Made by a program: the position numbers and the translations under genes | The notes under the pieces: generated by a model | The model's database searches: none | What the model saw: only the letters and a program-made list of their open reading frames with translations | Told to the model about the DNA's origin: nothing | Part shown: piece by piece, positions 8,147-17,778 of the stretch | Position numbering within the stretch: position 1 is the stretch's first letter | How the letters are laid out: every line of letters begins with the position of its first letter | Source of the DNA: an uncultured Oscillospiraceae bacterium | Lineage (GTDB): Bacteria > Bacillota > Clostridia > Oscillospirales > Oscillospiraceae | Length of the DNA: 58,299 nt | Assembly: GCA_900754515.1 (NCBI GenBank) | Contig: CAAEDD010000197.1 | Span: 1-58,299, forward strand | Reading direction: 5' to 3'

Positions 8147-9700
8147 CTACAGCATTTTTCCTGCCTGGAAAATGCGTTTATCCATTTCACGTAGTTCCGG
8201 GGATATCTCAGGTCTGAAGTCCATACATGCAAGGATATCTTTTTCCAGGTTCACTCCCGGAGCAATCTCTGTCAGCACAAGGCCGGCATCACCCAAAGTA
8301 AACACCGCCCGCTCAGTTATATACATTACCTTCTGTCGCTTTTTACGGGCCTGCCAGCTTGAAAATGTTATCTGTTCTACGCGTTTTCGAAATTTTCTGC
8401 TCTTTCCTTCTGAGCATATTCTGAGCTTCCCATCCACGACCTCAGTCTCAAGGCCGGAAGCAGTAAAGGTACTCATAAAACAGACAACCGGGCTGCTTTG
8501 CACGATATTGATAAATCCTCCTGGACCCGTGGTGCGTTTTCCAAAGCGCGATACATTTACATTTCCCTGTTCGTCTATCTCTCCCGCGCCGAGGAAGGAC
8601 ATGTCCAGACCTCCCCCGTCATAAAAATTGAAGTTGTCTTCAAGTCTATATATTACTTGTGGATTCACCGCAGCTCCAAATCCGGGGCCGCTCACAGGTA
8701 CGCCGCCCAGGGGACCGCTCTCTACTGAAAGCAGCAGCTGTGAGAATATTCCCTCCTCGGCCGCAACTGTCGCCACAGCTTCAGGTATGCCAATACCAAG
8801 ATTTACAACATTTCCGCGCTGCAGTTCGAGCACAGCTCGTCTGCCACAAATTTTTCTGTTATTAAGCGGCATTGGCTTAAAAGCATCGGTTTCTTTGATT
8901 GCATACCCACAGAGTTCCGGCCGAAATGCCGGACAATCATAGCCCGGTGTACACTGACCGTCCAAGTCTAAAACAATAAAATCCACAAGGCTGTTGTGCA
9001 AAAGTATATCCCTTGGGGAAAGCTTTCCTTCAGCAAGCCGGTCAACCTGGGCTATTACTATACCCCCACAGGCTTTCACAGCAAGAGCCATTTCTAGCTG
9101 TTCAGCTGTCATCGGGTCATCTCTGGCTGATAGATTTCCGTCGCTGTCAGCAGTTCCTATGCGCATTATGCAGGCATCCAGGGTAGGAGTCCTGTACAGC
9201 AAATATTCCTTTCCGTCCAGCTCTGTCAGTTCTGCGACCTTGCCGCCTGACCGGGCAGCCAAATTGTTCAGAGCGCCGCCTTCCACACGCGGATCACAAA
9301 AGCTTCCAAGTCCCACAGGGCTTATAACCGCGGGCTTTCCTGAGGCCGCTGCGTGCAGGAGATCAGTAACAAGTCCCAGGGGCAGGGCAAAGGCCCGCAT
9401 TCGGTTTTCGGCTATCATTTTCCCGAAGCTGAGAGCCATACCCACATGGGCAGCCCTGACCTCGGATATCAACCCATCCATTGCCAGGATATTCATGCCC
9501 CTGCTGCCTGTTGTAAGGTCTCCTGGCAATATGCCCGAAAACACGCTGAGATTTCGCGGTCTTCCTGTTCTTTCATATCTCCGGGCTATCGCGTGAAAAA
9601 TGATGTCCGCACCAAGCCATCCGCCAAAACCGCATATGCCAACAGACATACCGTCGTGAAAAAGCTCCGCAGCCTTCTCAGCATCAATAAACTGAGCCAT
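8147..9700 (-). CDS. Fused alpha/beta acyl-CoA:carboxylate CoA-transferase
   Basis: This 517-residue protein contains both halves of a class I CoA-transferase in one chain. The N-terminal CoA-binding half has GICGFGGWLGAD near residue 25. The C-terminal half has SVESGPLGGVPVSGPGFG near 320, where the Glu is the probable catalytic residue forming the CoA thioester. Size and layout resemble propionate CoA-transferase and YdiF. Placed just upstream of the oxoacid oxidoreductase genes, it would move CoA from the acyl-CoA product to acetate or another acid. The acyl specificity is not predictable here. Confidence 0.87.
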   Translation of the reverse strand: MAQFIDAEKAAELFHDGMSVGICGFGGWLGADIIFHAIARRYERTGRPRNLSVFSGILPGDLTTGSRGMNILAMDGLISEVRAAHVGMALSFGKMIAENRMRAFALPLGLVTDLLHAAASGKPAVISPVGLGSFCDPRVEGGALNNLAARSGGKVAELTELDGKEYLLYRTPTLDACIMRIGTADSDGNLSARDDPMTAEQLEMALAVKACGGIVIAQVDRLAEGKLSPRDILLHNSLVDFIVLDLDGQCTPGYDCPAFRPELCGYAIKETDAFKPMPLNNRKICGRRAVLELQRGNVVNLGIGIPEAVATVAAEEGIFSQLLLSVESGPLGGVPVSGPGFGAAVNPQVIYRLEDNFNFYDGGGLDMSFLGAGEIDEQGNVNVSRFGKRTTGPGGFINIVQSSPVVCFMSTFTASGLETEVVDGKLRICSEGKSRKFRKRVEQITFSSWQARKKRQKVMYITERAVFTLGDAGLVLTEIAPGVNLEKDILACMDFRPEISPELREMDKRIFQAGKML

Positions 9701-9732
9701 AGGATTTCCCCTTTATTCCGGCATTGTTTAAA

Positions 9733-10785
9733 CTATAAAACATATACTACTAAATAGAAAATTTGAGGAAAGAGCAAAACCACACTCATCAGTCTGAACA
9801 TTTGCAGTAACGCCAGAGCCGGGCTGTTAATTCCCATATCCGCAGCTATAAAACTCATTTCTACTGCCCCTGCCGGGGCGAGAAACAGCATTGCTTCTTT
9901 AAAACGGAATTTAAATACCTTGCTTATCATATATCCGCCAAAAATACAAAGCAGAAGATATCCGGCGCAAAGTATTCCCGCCGGCAAGATTAGCTGCGGT
10001 AAATTTCTAATTTGTTCAGGCCCCACCCTTATTCCAATGCAGCAACCGCATAGAACCTGGGCAGCATTTCGAAGCCAGTCCGGCATAGCCCCTGCTTTCC
10101 CATATATATTCAGCATTGCCACCGCCAGCATGGAAAAGGATATGGTTCCTGCTGCTACACCGCTTATGCGTCCAAGGAGTCCGGCTGCACTTCCTATACA
10201 TAGAGCCGGTATGTATGGAATAAAAGCGGTTCTGTGTGTTTTTCCCATTGCTTTTAGCGCAGTGCTTTCTTCTTTTGCAACTCTTGCAGCGCCACCTTTT
10301 CCGCTCTTGTCTGCCAGGCAGATAAGCCAAGGCAAACAGCCAAGGCCAAAAATAACCCGTATGAATTGCAGTATAGTCACCGCAGCCACATCTGCGCCCA
10401 TGTCCATAGCTATAAGGGGTGCATCAGATATCCCTCCGGGCATGGCACTGAACAGGCAGCTTATCAGGCTCAGCTGCGTTAAATTACTTATAAGTAATGC
10501 CGCTCCAATGTTTAAGGCCAGAAAACCAAAAAATATCACTACAAACGGCCCTGTTATTCTTGGCAGAAGGCGCAGCTCGTCTTTTGTAATCATGCCTCCC
10601 AGATATGCACCTGAAATAATCTGTGACAGCACGCGGGCCTGAGGCCATACATTTGCCTTGCCGCTGGCAATATTCAACGCCGCCACGGCAACTACGGCCC
10701 CCAGCAGCAGTCCCGCCGGGACTCTGATTTTTTGAAACAGCAGGCCACCGAGCAACGCTGCAGCCATCGTAATCGCTATCCACAT
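9733..10785 (-). CDS. AbrB-family membrane protein, possible transporter
   Basis: This 350-residue hydrophobic protein has about ten transmembrane segments in two similar halves, each with the family's GAxxG/PGG pattern (AMPGGISDAPLIAMDMGAD, and LAPAGAVEMSFIAADMGIN). This is the AbrB-duplication family, sometimes labelled ammonia-monooxygenase-like; its function is not settled. I chose the ATG at 10785, which has GAGGT 8 bases upstream, over a TTG at 10800. Its place between the CoA-transferase and the peptide transporter suggests import of a substrate or export of an acid product, which is inference. Confidence 0.8.
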   Translation of the reverse strand: MWIAITMAAALLGGLLFQKIRVPAGLLLGAVVAVAALNIASGKANVWPQARVLSQIISGAYLGGMITKDELRLLPRITGPFVVIFFGFLALNIGAALLISNLTQLSLISCLFSAMPGGISDAPLIAMDMGADVAAVTILQFIRVIFGLGCLPWLICLADKSGKGGAARVAKEESTALKAMGKTHRTAFIPYIPALCIGSAAGLLGRISGVAAGTISFSMLAVAMLNIYGKAGAMPDWLRNAAQVLCGCCIGIRVGPEQIRNLPQLILPAGILCAGYLLLCIFGGYMISKVFKFRFKEAMLFLAPAGAVEMSFIAADMGINSPALALLQMFRLMSVVLLFPQIFYLVVYVL

Positions 10786-10949
10786 AATATCTGACCTCAA
10801 CGCGCGGTTTTCTCCATTGGGACAACTTGCTGCACAACCAAATCAGCAAAAAATCTGTTGCTTACGGCCGGTACATTCAACCGAAACGCCACATATTTTG
10901 GCAAACAGTATTTGCTGTTTTTTCCCCATGGAATTCCGTCTGTAATATT

Positions 10950-11897
10950 TTAGACCAGGTGGCATGCCACTTCATGGCCGGGAGCACATTCTTTCAGGCA
11001 AGGCGCTTGCTGATAGCAGATATCCTTCGCCATCCAGCAACGGTTTGCAAAGCGGCAACCAGGTTTTGGATTTACAGGGCTTGGCACATCTCCCTTGAGC
11101 AATATGCGCTCGGGCCTATGATGCTGATATTTTGCAATAGGTATTGCCGACAACAAAGCCTTAGTGTAGGGATGCTGAGGGTTTTTGAATAGCTCATGAG
11201 ATGGAGATACCTCCACAATCTTTCCAAGATACATAACCACGATACGGTTGCTGATATGCCTCACAACGCTGAGGTCGTGAGATACAAACAGATAGGTTAG
11301 ATGCATGGTGTCCTGAAGGTCTTGAAGAAGATTCAGAATCTGGGCTTGTATTGATACATCCAGAGACGAAACCGGCTCGTCACATACAATAAATTCCGGA
11401 TTCAGCGCAAGAGCGCGGATAATTCCTACACGCTGGCGGCGACCGCCGTCCAACTCATGGGGATAGCTGTTGTACAGCCGACGGCTCACACCGCCCTTGC
11501 TCATCAGTTCCAGGACATACTCGTTTATATTCTTGTGAGGAACTACCTTATTTATGACAAGAGGCTCGGCAATGATCTGCCCTATAGTTTTTCTGGGATC
11601 AAGGCAGGAATATGGGTCCTGAAATATCATCTGCATTTTTTTGCGCATCGCCCGCATCTGAGAAGCTCGATACTTGAGAATATCCTCACCCTCATAGAGT
11701 ACTTCCCCTTCGGTGTGGGGAGTGAGGCGTAGCAAGGTTCTGCCCACGGTAGACTTTCCGCAGCCGCTTTCACCCACAAGTCCCAGAGTTTCTCCTTTGT
11801 TGATGTAAAAGCTCACATCGTCAACCGCGTGCAGATATCCCGCAGGAACCTTAAAATACTTTTTCAGATTTTTGACTTCTATAAGCTTTTCAGGCAT
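10950..11897 (-). CDS. Peptide ABC transporter ATP-binding protein, OppF type
   Basis: This 315-residue ATPase has Walker A GLVGESGCGKST (about 38-49), a Q-loop region (MIFQDPYSCLDPR), Walker B FIVCDEPVSSLD, the H-loop FVSHDLSVV, and the C-terminal oligopeptide-transporter extension (CRFANRCWMAKDIC, Cys-rich). The signature is degenerate, ELDGGRRQRVG instead of LSGGQRQR, so this half-site may hydrolyse ATP poorly. The ATG overlaps the OppD gene end by 8 bases. It is the last gene of the transporter group; 10801-10949 downstream is non-coding. Confidence 0.9.
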   Translation of the reverse strand: MPEKLIEVKNLKKYFKVPAGYLHAVDDVSFYINKGETLGLVGESGCGKSTVGRTLLRLTPHTEGEVLYEGEDILKYRASQMRAMRKKMQMIFQDPYSCLDPRKTIGQIIAEPLVINKVVPHKNINEYVLELMSKGGVSRRLYNSYPHELDGGRRQRVGIIRALALNPEFIVCDEPVSSLDVSIQAQILNLLQDLQDTMHLTYLFVSHDLSVVRHISNRIVVMYLGKIVEVSPSHELFKNPQHPYTKALLSAIPIAKYQHHRPERILLKGDVPSPVNPKPGCRFANRCWMAKDICYQQAPCLKECAPGHEVACHLV

Positions 11898-12873
11898 TCT
11901 CTACACCCCCCGCATATAAGTGGCATCTTACGGTATGGTTATCTCCTATTTTTATCTCATCCGGCTCTTTTTGAGAACATATCTCCATAGCATAGTCACA
12001 TCTCTTGCAGAACTTGCAGCCCTCAGGCAGCCTTGTGGGATCAGGCATAGCACCCCTGATCACATAGAGCCGCTGGGAGTCCTCTGATTCAATATCTGGT
12101 ATGCATCCAAACAGTCCTTTAGTGTAGGGATGGGCAGGTTGAGTAAAGATGGATTTCAGGTCGCCGTATTCAATCACACTGCCTGCGTAGATAACCGCTA
12201 CATAATCGGCAATATCCGCCACAACTCCAAGGGCGTGGGTAATGAATATAGTGGATGTCTGATATTTCTCCTTGAGCCCCTTCATCAGATCCAGTATTTG
12301 CGCCTGGATAGTGACATCCAGGGCTGTGGTTGGCTCATCGGCAATAAGCAGGCTTGGATTGCAGGCCAAGCCCATGGCTATACATACCCGCTGTTTCATC
12401 CCGCCGGAAAATTCATGAGGATAGTTTTTCAGTCTTTCCTTGGGTATGCCCACTATCTCAAGCATCTCTCCGGCTTTTTCCATAGCCTCGCTCTTGCTGA
12501 GATTTTGGTGCTGCATAATGACTCCGGCGATCTGATGTCCGACCGTATATACCGGATTCAATGAAGTCATTGGATTCTGAAATATCATGGCGATTTTATT
12601 GCCACGGTATTCCTGCAGTTCCTTTTTACCGGCCTTGAGCAGATCTTTCCCCTCAAATAGTATCTCGCCAGAAGTAATAACTCCCGGCGGATTGGGAATC
12701 AAGCCCATAATAGCAAGAGCTGTGGTTGTTTTGCCGGCACCGGTTTCCCCCACCAGGCCTATAGTCTTGCCCTTTGGCAGTTCGAGGTTAAGGTTGTTAA
12801 TAGCTTTTACAACCCCATCAAAGGTTCTAAACTCAATGCTCAGGTTCTTGATCTGGAGCAGATTTTCGCTCAT
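11890..12873 (-). CDS. Peptide ABC transporter ATP-binding protein, OppD type
   Basis: This 327-residue ATPase has Walker A GLVGETGAGKTT, the signature FSGGMKQRVCIAMGLA, Walker B LLIADEPTTALD, the H-loop ITHALG (the usual HD is HA here), and a C-terminal Cys-rich segment (CKFCKRCDYAMEIC). It is the partner of the OppF-type subunit and energises dipeptide/oligopeptide import. It lies downstream of the two peptidase genes. Confidence 0.92.
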   Translation of the reverse strand: MSENLLQIKNLSIEFRTFDGVVKAINNLNLELPKGKTIGLVGETGAGKTTTALAIMGLIPNPPGVITSGEILFEGKDLLKAGKKELQEYRGNKIAMIFQNPMTSLNPVYTVGHQIAGVIMQHQNLSKSEAMEKAGEMLEIVGIPKERLKNYPHEFSGGMKQRVCIAMGLACNPSLLIADEPTTALDVTIQAQILDLMKGLKEKYQTSTIFITHALGVVADIADYVAVIYAGSVIEYGDLKSIFTQPAHPYTKGLFGCIPDIESEDSQRLYVIRGAMPDPTRLPEGCKFCKRCDYAMEICSQKEPDEIKIGDNHTVRCHLYAGGVENA

Positions 12874-12914
12874 ATAATTTCACCTACCAATTGAATAGTG
12901 AAGTCTGGAGGCGC

Positions 12915-14285
12915 TTAATCCAGATACTCATGGAAAATATTGGCCATGAGCTTTATAGCCGTCAGATATTGTTCTATACTTATGTTTTCATCTGGAGCAT
13001 GGGTGTTGGCCGTAGAGAAGGGTGCGCCCAAACCGATAATGAATACATCTCCGCCTAAATACTGGGGGAACATGCACATGGGCCCGGAACCATCCAGCAG
13101 CGGCCACACCACAGGAGCCCGACCATACACCTTGGTTGCCAGCCTGGCAGACAGTTTGACAAGCTCATGGTTCGGAGAACACTGGTATGGCTCATTATTT
13201 GCTTTTACCTTTACATCGAAGTGGCCAAATGGTGACTTTTCAATAAAATCGATCAGCTTTTCCTTGGCCTGGGCTATGCTCATTCCTTTGACCAAACGCA
13301 TGTCCAGGCGCACCCAGGCTTCGCACGGAACTATTGTCTTTCCTCGTTCTCCTGCCCATCCACCCTTTATGCCGGATATATTGCAGGTTGGAGTATAGAT
13401 GAGCCTTTTTATGACCTCAACCGGATCGTCGCTTCCTCCAAGTATTTCAGGTATGGCATACTCTTTCTTAAACTGCTCCAGATCATAGGGAATATCCCGT
13501 ATCAGATTCAGTTCCTCTTCCGAGGGAGCTTTCACATTGTCGGTATAGCCGTCTATAGTAATTTCATCCAGAGTGTTTTGCATGGAGTTAAGCAAACGTA
13601 CCAGATCCCAGATGGCATTTGGTATCAGCGGAGCATGACCAGAATGGACATCCCTTTTAGCGCGTTTACAGGAAATTTCCACTTCCATAAGTCCTTTGTT
13701 GCCAAGGTAAAATTGTGGACGTCCGCTTTCATGCACACCTCTGTCGCACAGCAGGCAAGCATCACTGCTCAGCACATCTGAGTATGTAGAAAAGAATTTT
13801 GCCAGATTAGGACTGCCAATCTCCTCTTCACCTTCAAAGAAAAACTTCAGCCCGGCAGGAATCTTGCCCGTCACATTTTTCAGCACTTCCGCCGCCTTTA
13901 TATTTGCCCAGAGATTGCCCTTGTCGTCAGTAGCCCCTCTGGCATAAATCATCCCGTCTCGTATCTCGGCTGAAAAAGGATCTGAAGTCCACCTGTCTAC
14001 CGGGTCCGGAGACTGTACATCGTAGTGACCGTAGACCACCAACTGCTTATTTGCTCTTTCTGTTTTGGAGACGCCGTATATTGCCGGAAAAGCACCTTCC
14101 AATTCCAGGATTCTGTGATCCATCCCCAGTGTTTTTAGCTCCCTGCTCAGCATATCGGTGCATTCTTCCATTCCGATATTCTCTGTGGATATGCTTGGCT
14201 GCCTCAAGAAATTCTGCAGGCTGGATACCAATTCATCGGCATGGGAATCTACATAGTCCGAAATCTGTTTCATCAATTCACTCAT
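12915..14285 (-). CDS. M20-family metallodipeptidase (copy 1)
   Basis: This 456-residue M20 peptidase has the co-catalytic zinc-site motifs YGHYDVQSPDP (His and, after it, catalytic Asp, near residue 87), ARGATDDKG (bridging Asp) and FEGEEEIGSPN (catalytic Glu pair near 172). A central dimerisation domain follows. It resembles the CNDP/PepV-like cytosolic dipeptidases. Encoded between the permease and ATPase genes of the peptide transporter, it probably cleaves the imported peptides. Confidence 0.9.
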   Translation of the reverse strand: MSELMKQISDYVDSHADELVSSLQNFLRQPSISTENIGMEECTDMLSRELKTLGMDHRILELEGAFPAIYGVSKTERANKQLVVYGHYDVQSPDPVDRWTSDPFSAEIRDGMIYARGATDDKGNLWANIKAAEVLKNVTGKIPAGLKFFFEGEEEIGSPNLAKFFSTYSDVLSSDACLLCDRGVHESGRPQFYLGNKGLMEVEISCKRAKRDVHSGHAPLIPNAIWDLVRLLNSMQNTLDEITIDGYTDNVKAPSEEELNLIRDIPYDLEQFKKEYAIPEILGGSDDPVEVIKRLIYTPTCNISGIKGGWAGERGKTIVPCEAWVRLDMRLVKGMSIAQAKEKLIDFIEKSPFGHFDVKVKANNEPYQCSPNHELVKLSARLATKVYGRAPVVWPLLDGSGPMCMFPQYLGGDVFIIGLGAPFSTANTHAPDENISIEQYLTAIKLMANIFHEYLD

Positions 14286-14344
14286 GGATTTTCTCCCTTC
14301 TTTGTCCTTGAATCTGCGCTCTGTTCAAGCACAGTGCCACAATG

Positions 14345-15700
14345 TCAGTTCCCGGTCTTACCCATCTCTTGAATAAGAGCAGCGGCAGTGCGTATTCCGT
14401 TATAATACCCGGAAACAGTCATACATTCATTGGGAGAGTGGTTGTTCTGGTTAAAGGGTGCAAAAGGTATAACTGCACTGGGTATCTTCAACACATCCTG
14501 AAATATATAATTGGGGCCCGCTCCACCTATATTGGGGAATATAATGGGATCCTCTCCCCAGGCCAGACGGATGGCCCTGGCCATAACAGGCACATACTCA
14601 TTATCAATGGGAGTGCGAGATGGCTTCAGTGAGCCGAAGCTGACGACCTCTGCATCCTCAAAGCCATTTTTGACAAGGTGCTTCTTTATTTTGTCAATGA
14701 TATCCTCTGGAGTCTGATCAGGTACAAGACGGAAATCAATTTTGACAGTAACCTCATTGGGAATAATTGTTTTTGATCCCGGTCCCTGATATCCGCCGTA
14801 AAGACCAGCAATGCTGCTGGATGGTTCAAAAATCAGGTTGTAGTAATAGTCATCTCCTGTACGGTTCATAAGGAAGTGGTCTATGCCAAGATCGTTCAAG
14901 ATTTCTTCCCTGTCTACAGGAATTTTCTTTATTGCTTCTTTCTCCAGTGGGAGCAATGGCCTTACCGTATCGTAAAACCCCTCTACTTTAATAAATCCAT
15001 CCTCCCCCCGGATGCTGTTCAAAAGACTGACCATCCGCCACATAGGACTTGGAATAACCCCGCCCTTCATGGAGTGAACATCACGATTCGCACCATGCAG
15101 GGTTATCTGAAGATATACCAAACCCTTGAGTCCCAATATGAGCATGGGCTTGCCCGTCTCATGTACATGGCTGTCTGACATCACGACCAAATCGCCTTTT
15201 AGCAGTTCCTTATTTTCGGAGCAAAACGGCTCCAAATTTGGACTGCCTATCTCTTCTTCTCCCTCAAAAAGATATTTAATGTTTATAGGCAGCTTTCCAT
15301 AGGTCTTAAGATAAGCCTCGACTCCCTTTACATGGGCAAAAAGCTGAGATTTATTGTCTGACACTCCGCGGGCATAAATATATCCGTCTCTTATTTCTGG
15401 CTCAAATGGGTCGCTGTCCCAGAGTTCATAGGGCTCCGGTGGCTGTACGTCATAATGGCCGTAAATTATAAGTGTCGGAAGCTGCTGGTCGGTAATAATC
15501 TCACCATAGACAACTGGATGGCGGGCAGTCGGATATATGATAGTCTTTATCCCCGCATCCTCCATCATATCCCTCAGCAGGGATGCGCATTGGGACACCC
15601 CGTCATCCTGTGCGCTTATACTTCTGCAGCGCAGGAATTTAAACAGGTCGTCCATAAACCGTTCTTCATTGTCATGAATGTATTGAAACACTCTCTCCAT
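14345..15700 (-). CDS. M20-family metallodipeptidase (copy 2)
   Basis: This 451-residue paralogue of the preceding enzyme keeps the same zinc-site motifs: YGHYDVQPPEP, ARGVSDNKS and FEGEEEIGSPN. The two copies are clearly diverged (for example SDNKS against TDDKG), which suggests different peptide specificities rather than a recent duplication. It has its own ribosome binding site and follows the OppC gene. Confidence 0.9.
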   Translation of the reverse strand: MERVFQYIHDNEERFMDDLFKFLRCRSISAQDDGVSQCASLLRDMMEDAGIKTIIYPTARHPVVYGEIITDQQLPTLIIYGHYDVQPPEPYELWDSDPFEPEIRDGYIYARGVSDNKSQLFAHVKGVEAYLKTYGKLPINIKYLFEGEEEIGSPNLEPFCSENKELLKGDLVVMSDSHVHETGKPMLILGLKGLVYLQITLHGANRDVHSMKGGVIPSPMWRMVSLLNSIRGEDGFIKVEGFYDTVRPLLPLEKEAIKKIPVDREEILNDLGIDHFLMNRTGDDYYYNLIFEPSSSIAGLYGGYQGPGSKTIIPNEVTVKIDFRLVPDQTPEDIIDKIKKHLVKNGFEDAEVVSFGSLKPSRTPIDNEYVPVMARAIRLAWGEDPIIFPNIGGAGPNYIFQDVLKIPSAVIPFAPFNQNNHSPNECMTVSGYYNGIRTAAALIQEMGKTGN

Positions 15701-15737
15701 TTTTTACCTCCCATTGGATCCGCATCTTGTTCCGGCT

Positions 15738-16679
15738 TCAGTCTTTCATCTTCGGATCCAGCACATCTCTAAGCCCATCTCCCAGCAGGTTGAGTCCAAG
15801 AACCAGGAACAATATGGCAAGGCCGGTAATTGTAGTTACATGAGGTGCCGTCAGCAAATATTGGCGGCCGGTACTGAGCATTGCGCCCCACTCAGGCGTG
15901 GGAGGCTGGGCGCCTATGCCAAGGAATCCCAAACCCGAAGTGGTAAGAATGGCATTACCAAAGCTCAGAGTAGCAAGGATTATCATAGGTGCAACAATAT
16001 TCACCAGAATATGCTTAAAAATAATACGAATATGACCTGAGCCCAAAGCTCTGGCAGCTTCAATAAATTCACTGTTTCTGAGAGCAAGTGTCTCGCCTCT
16101 GGCTGTTCGGGCAAAGTTTGGCACTGTATATATGCCAACCGATAAAATGGCATTATCCAGATCCTGACCAAGTATGCTCACAAAGAGTATGGCCAGCAGT
16201 ATACCCGGAAAGGCCATAAGTACGTCCATAGCTCTCATCAGCAGCGCGTCAATTTTCCCTCCAAAGTATCCGGCACATATTCCTATGGGAGTACCGATAA
16301 TAAAGGCCACACCAACTGCCACAACGCCAACCCGCATAGAAATTCGTGCTCCGTAGATAATTCGGCTGAGCAGATCTCGTCCTGTCTCATCGGTACCGAG
16401 CAGATGCTCTGCGCTCGGCCCCTGGAGTTTGTTTGCCAGATCCTGCTTTGTAGGATCATAAGGAGCCAGCACATCGGCAAAAATAGCCATAAAAATATAT
16501 AGCAAAACAATAATAAGACCAAGTACAGCAATCTTTCTCTTTGTAAAGCTGTGCCACATACGTCTGAGCTGATTGGAGGCAACTACTTCATTATCATCAT
16601 CTATCTGATTATAGCCGGCATCAATGATAGTGACCTGATTGGGGTCTGGATACAACCCGGCTTTTTTTTGCTCACTCAT
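15738..16679 (-). CDS. Peptide ABC transporter permease, OppC type
   Basis: This 313-residue inner-membrane permease has an N-terminal soluble extension (about 45 residues), one TM helix (KIAVLGLIIVLLYIFMAIFA), then the five-helix BPD-transport core. The EAA loop EAARALGSGHIRIIFKHIL (about 205-225) contacts the ATPases. LGTDETGRDLLSRI is the typical OppC/DppC periplasmic segment. Confidence 0.93.
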   Translation of the reverse strand: MSEQKKAGLYPDPNQVTIIDAGYNQIDDDNEVVASNQLRRMWHSFTKRKIAVLGLIIVLLYIFMAIFADVLAPYDPTKQDLANKLQGPSAEHLLGTDETGRDLLSRIIYGARISMRVGVVAVGVAFIIGTPIGICAGYFGGKIDALLMRAMDVLMAFPGILLAILFVSILGQDLDNAILSVGIYTVPNFARTARGETLALRNSEFIEAARALGSGHIRIIFKHILVNIVAPMIILATLSFGNAILTTSGLGFLGIGAQPPTPEWGAMLSTGRQYLLTAPHVTTITGLAILFLVLGLNLLGDGLRDVLDPKMKD

Positions 16680-16693
16680 ATCTGCTTCCTCCT

Positions 16694-17614
16694 TTAGCTC
16701 AGCTTTATGCGCGGATTAATAAATGCATACAATATGTCTACCAGCAAATTTATCAGCACAAACATGCTGGCCAGAACAAGTATGGTCGACTGTACTACGG
16801 GAAAATCTCTGGCGCGTATGGCCGTAACCACCAAACTGCCAAGTCCGGGCCAACCAAACACCTGCTCCGTGATGACAGCACCGCCCAGCAGGGAACCGAA
16901 CTGAAGTCCGGCAACGGTAACGATAGTATTCATGGAATTCTTCAGAGCTTGTCCAAAAATAACCTTACGTTCGCTAAACCCCTGAGCCCGGGCAGTCTGA
17001 ATATAGTCCTGGCTCATGACCTCCAGCATGCTGGAGCGCGTCATTCTTGCAATAGTTGCCATGCTACGTGCGCTGAGGGTTATAGCAGGCAATATTATGC
17101 CTGCAAGGGTAACACCGCCGGATATTGGCAGCCACTTGAGCATGACGCTAAATATAAGCATCAGCATCAGGCCAAGGTAAAAAGGTGGTATAGACAATCC
17201 GAACAATGCAAAGAGCATGCTGAAATTGTCAAATACGCTGTAACGTTTTGTGGCAGAAACTATGCCGATGGAAATTCCAACCACAATGGATATGAGTATT
17301 GCTGCAGCGGCCAATATCAAAGTGTTTGGCAAACGGGACATTATTTCTTCTGAAACTGGGCGATTAGTACGTATGGAAGTGCCCATATCCCCCTTTAAAA
17401 CATTGGTAATATACCGAAAATACTGTTCAGGCAAGGGCCTGTCAAAACCCTGGGCGACCCGGACGCGCTCAATGTCCGCCTCTGTTGCGGCCTCGCCGGC
17501 AATGATCTTTGCTGGGTCTCCTGGCATCAGATGAACCATCATAAACACCAAAATGGAAACTACCAGTAAGACCGGGATCATGGTTGCAAGTCTTCTGAAT
17601 ATAAATTTGACCAT
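16694..17614 (-). CDS. Peptide ABC transporter permease, OppB type
   Basis: This 306-residue permease has the N-terminal OppB/DppB pattern FIFRRLATMIPVLLVVS and HLMPGDPAKI, six TM helices, and an EAA loop (TARAQGFSERKVIFGQALKN, about 205-225). It is separated from the binding-protein gene by a stem-loop at 17694-17726 and from OppC by 14 bases. Confidence 0.93.
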   Translation of the reverse strand: MVKFIFRRLATMIPVLLVVSILVFMMVHLMPGDPAKIIAGEAATEADIERVRVAQGFDRPLPEQYFRYITNVLKGDMGTSIRTNRPVSEEIMSRLPNTLILAAAAILISIVVGISIGIVSATKRYSVFDNFSMLFALFGLSIPPFYLGLMLMLIFSVMLKWLPISGGVTLAGIILPAITLSARSMATIARMTRSSMLEVMSQDYIQTARAQGFSERKVIFGQALKNSMNTIVTVAGLQFGSLLGGAVITEQVFGWPGLGSLVVTAIRARDFPVVQSTILVLASMFVLINLLVDILYAFINPRIKLS

Positions 17615-17693
17615 TTTTTCACCCCGTGATTTTTCTGTAGACGGCGGGCAGCTTCAGCCGGTTTCCCATCCGCATTCGCGCCGTTGACAAAAG

Positions 17694-17726
17694 GCGGCCT
17701 GACAAATTATGTTTTTGCCAGGCCGC
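17694..17726 (-). terminator. Intercistronic stem-loop between oppA- and oppB-type genes
   Basis: Eight-bp perfect GC-rich arms (17694-17701 and 17719-17726) with a 17-base loop, followed on the minus strand by CTTTTGT. It is probably a partial terminator or mRNA-stabilising stem, leaving the binding protein message in excess over the permease message. Confidence 0.6.
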
Positions 17727-17778
17727 TGGAATTTCTACCTTGATTGATTATTCAATGACCTGTATTTAATGCTGCCGC

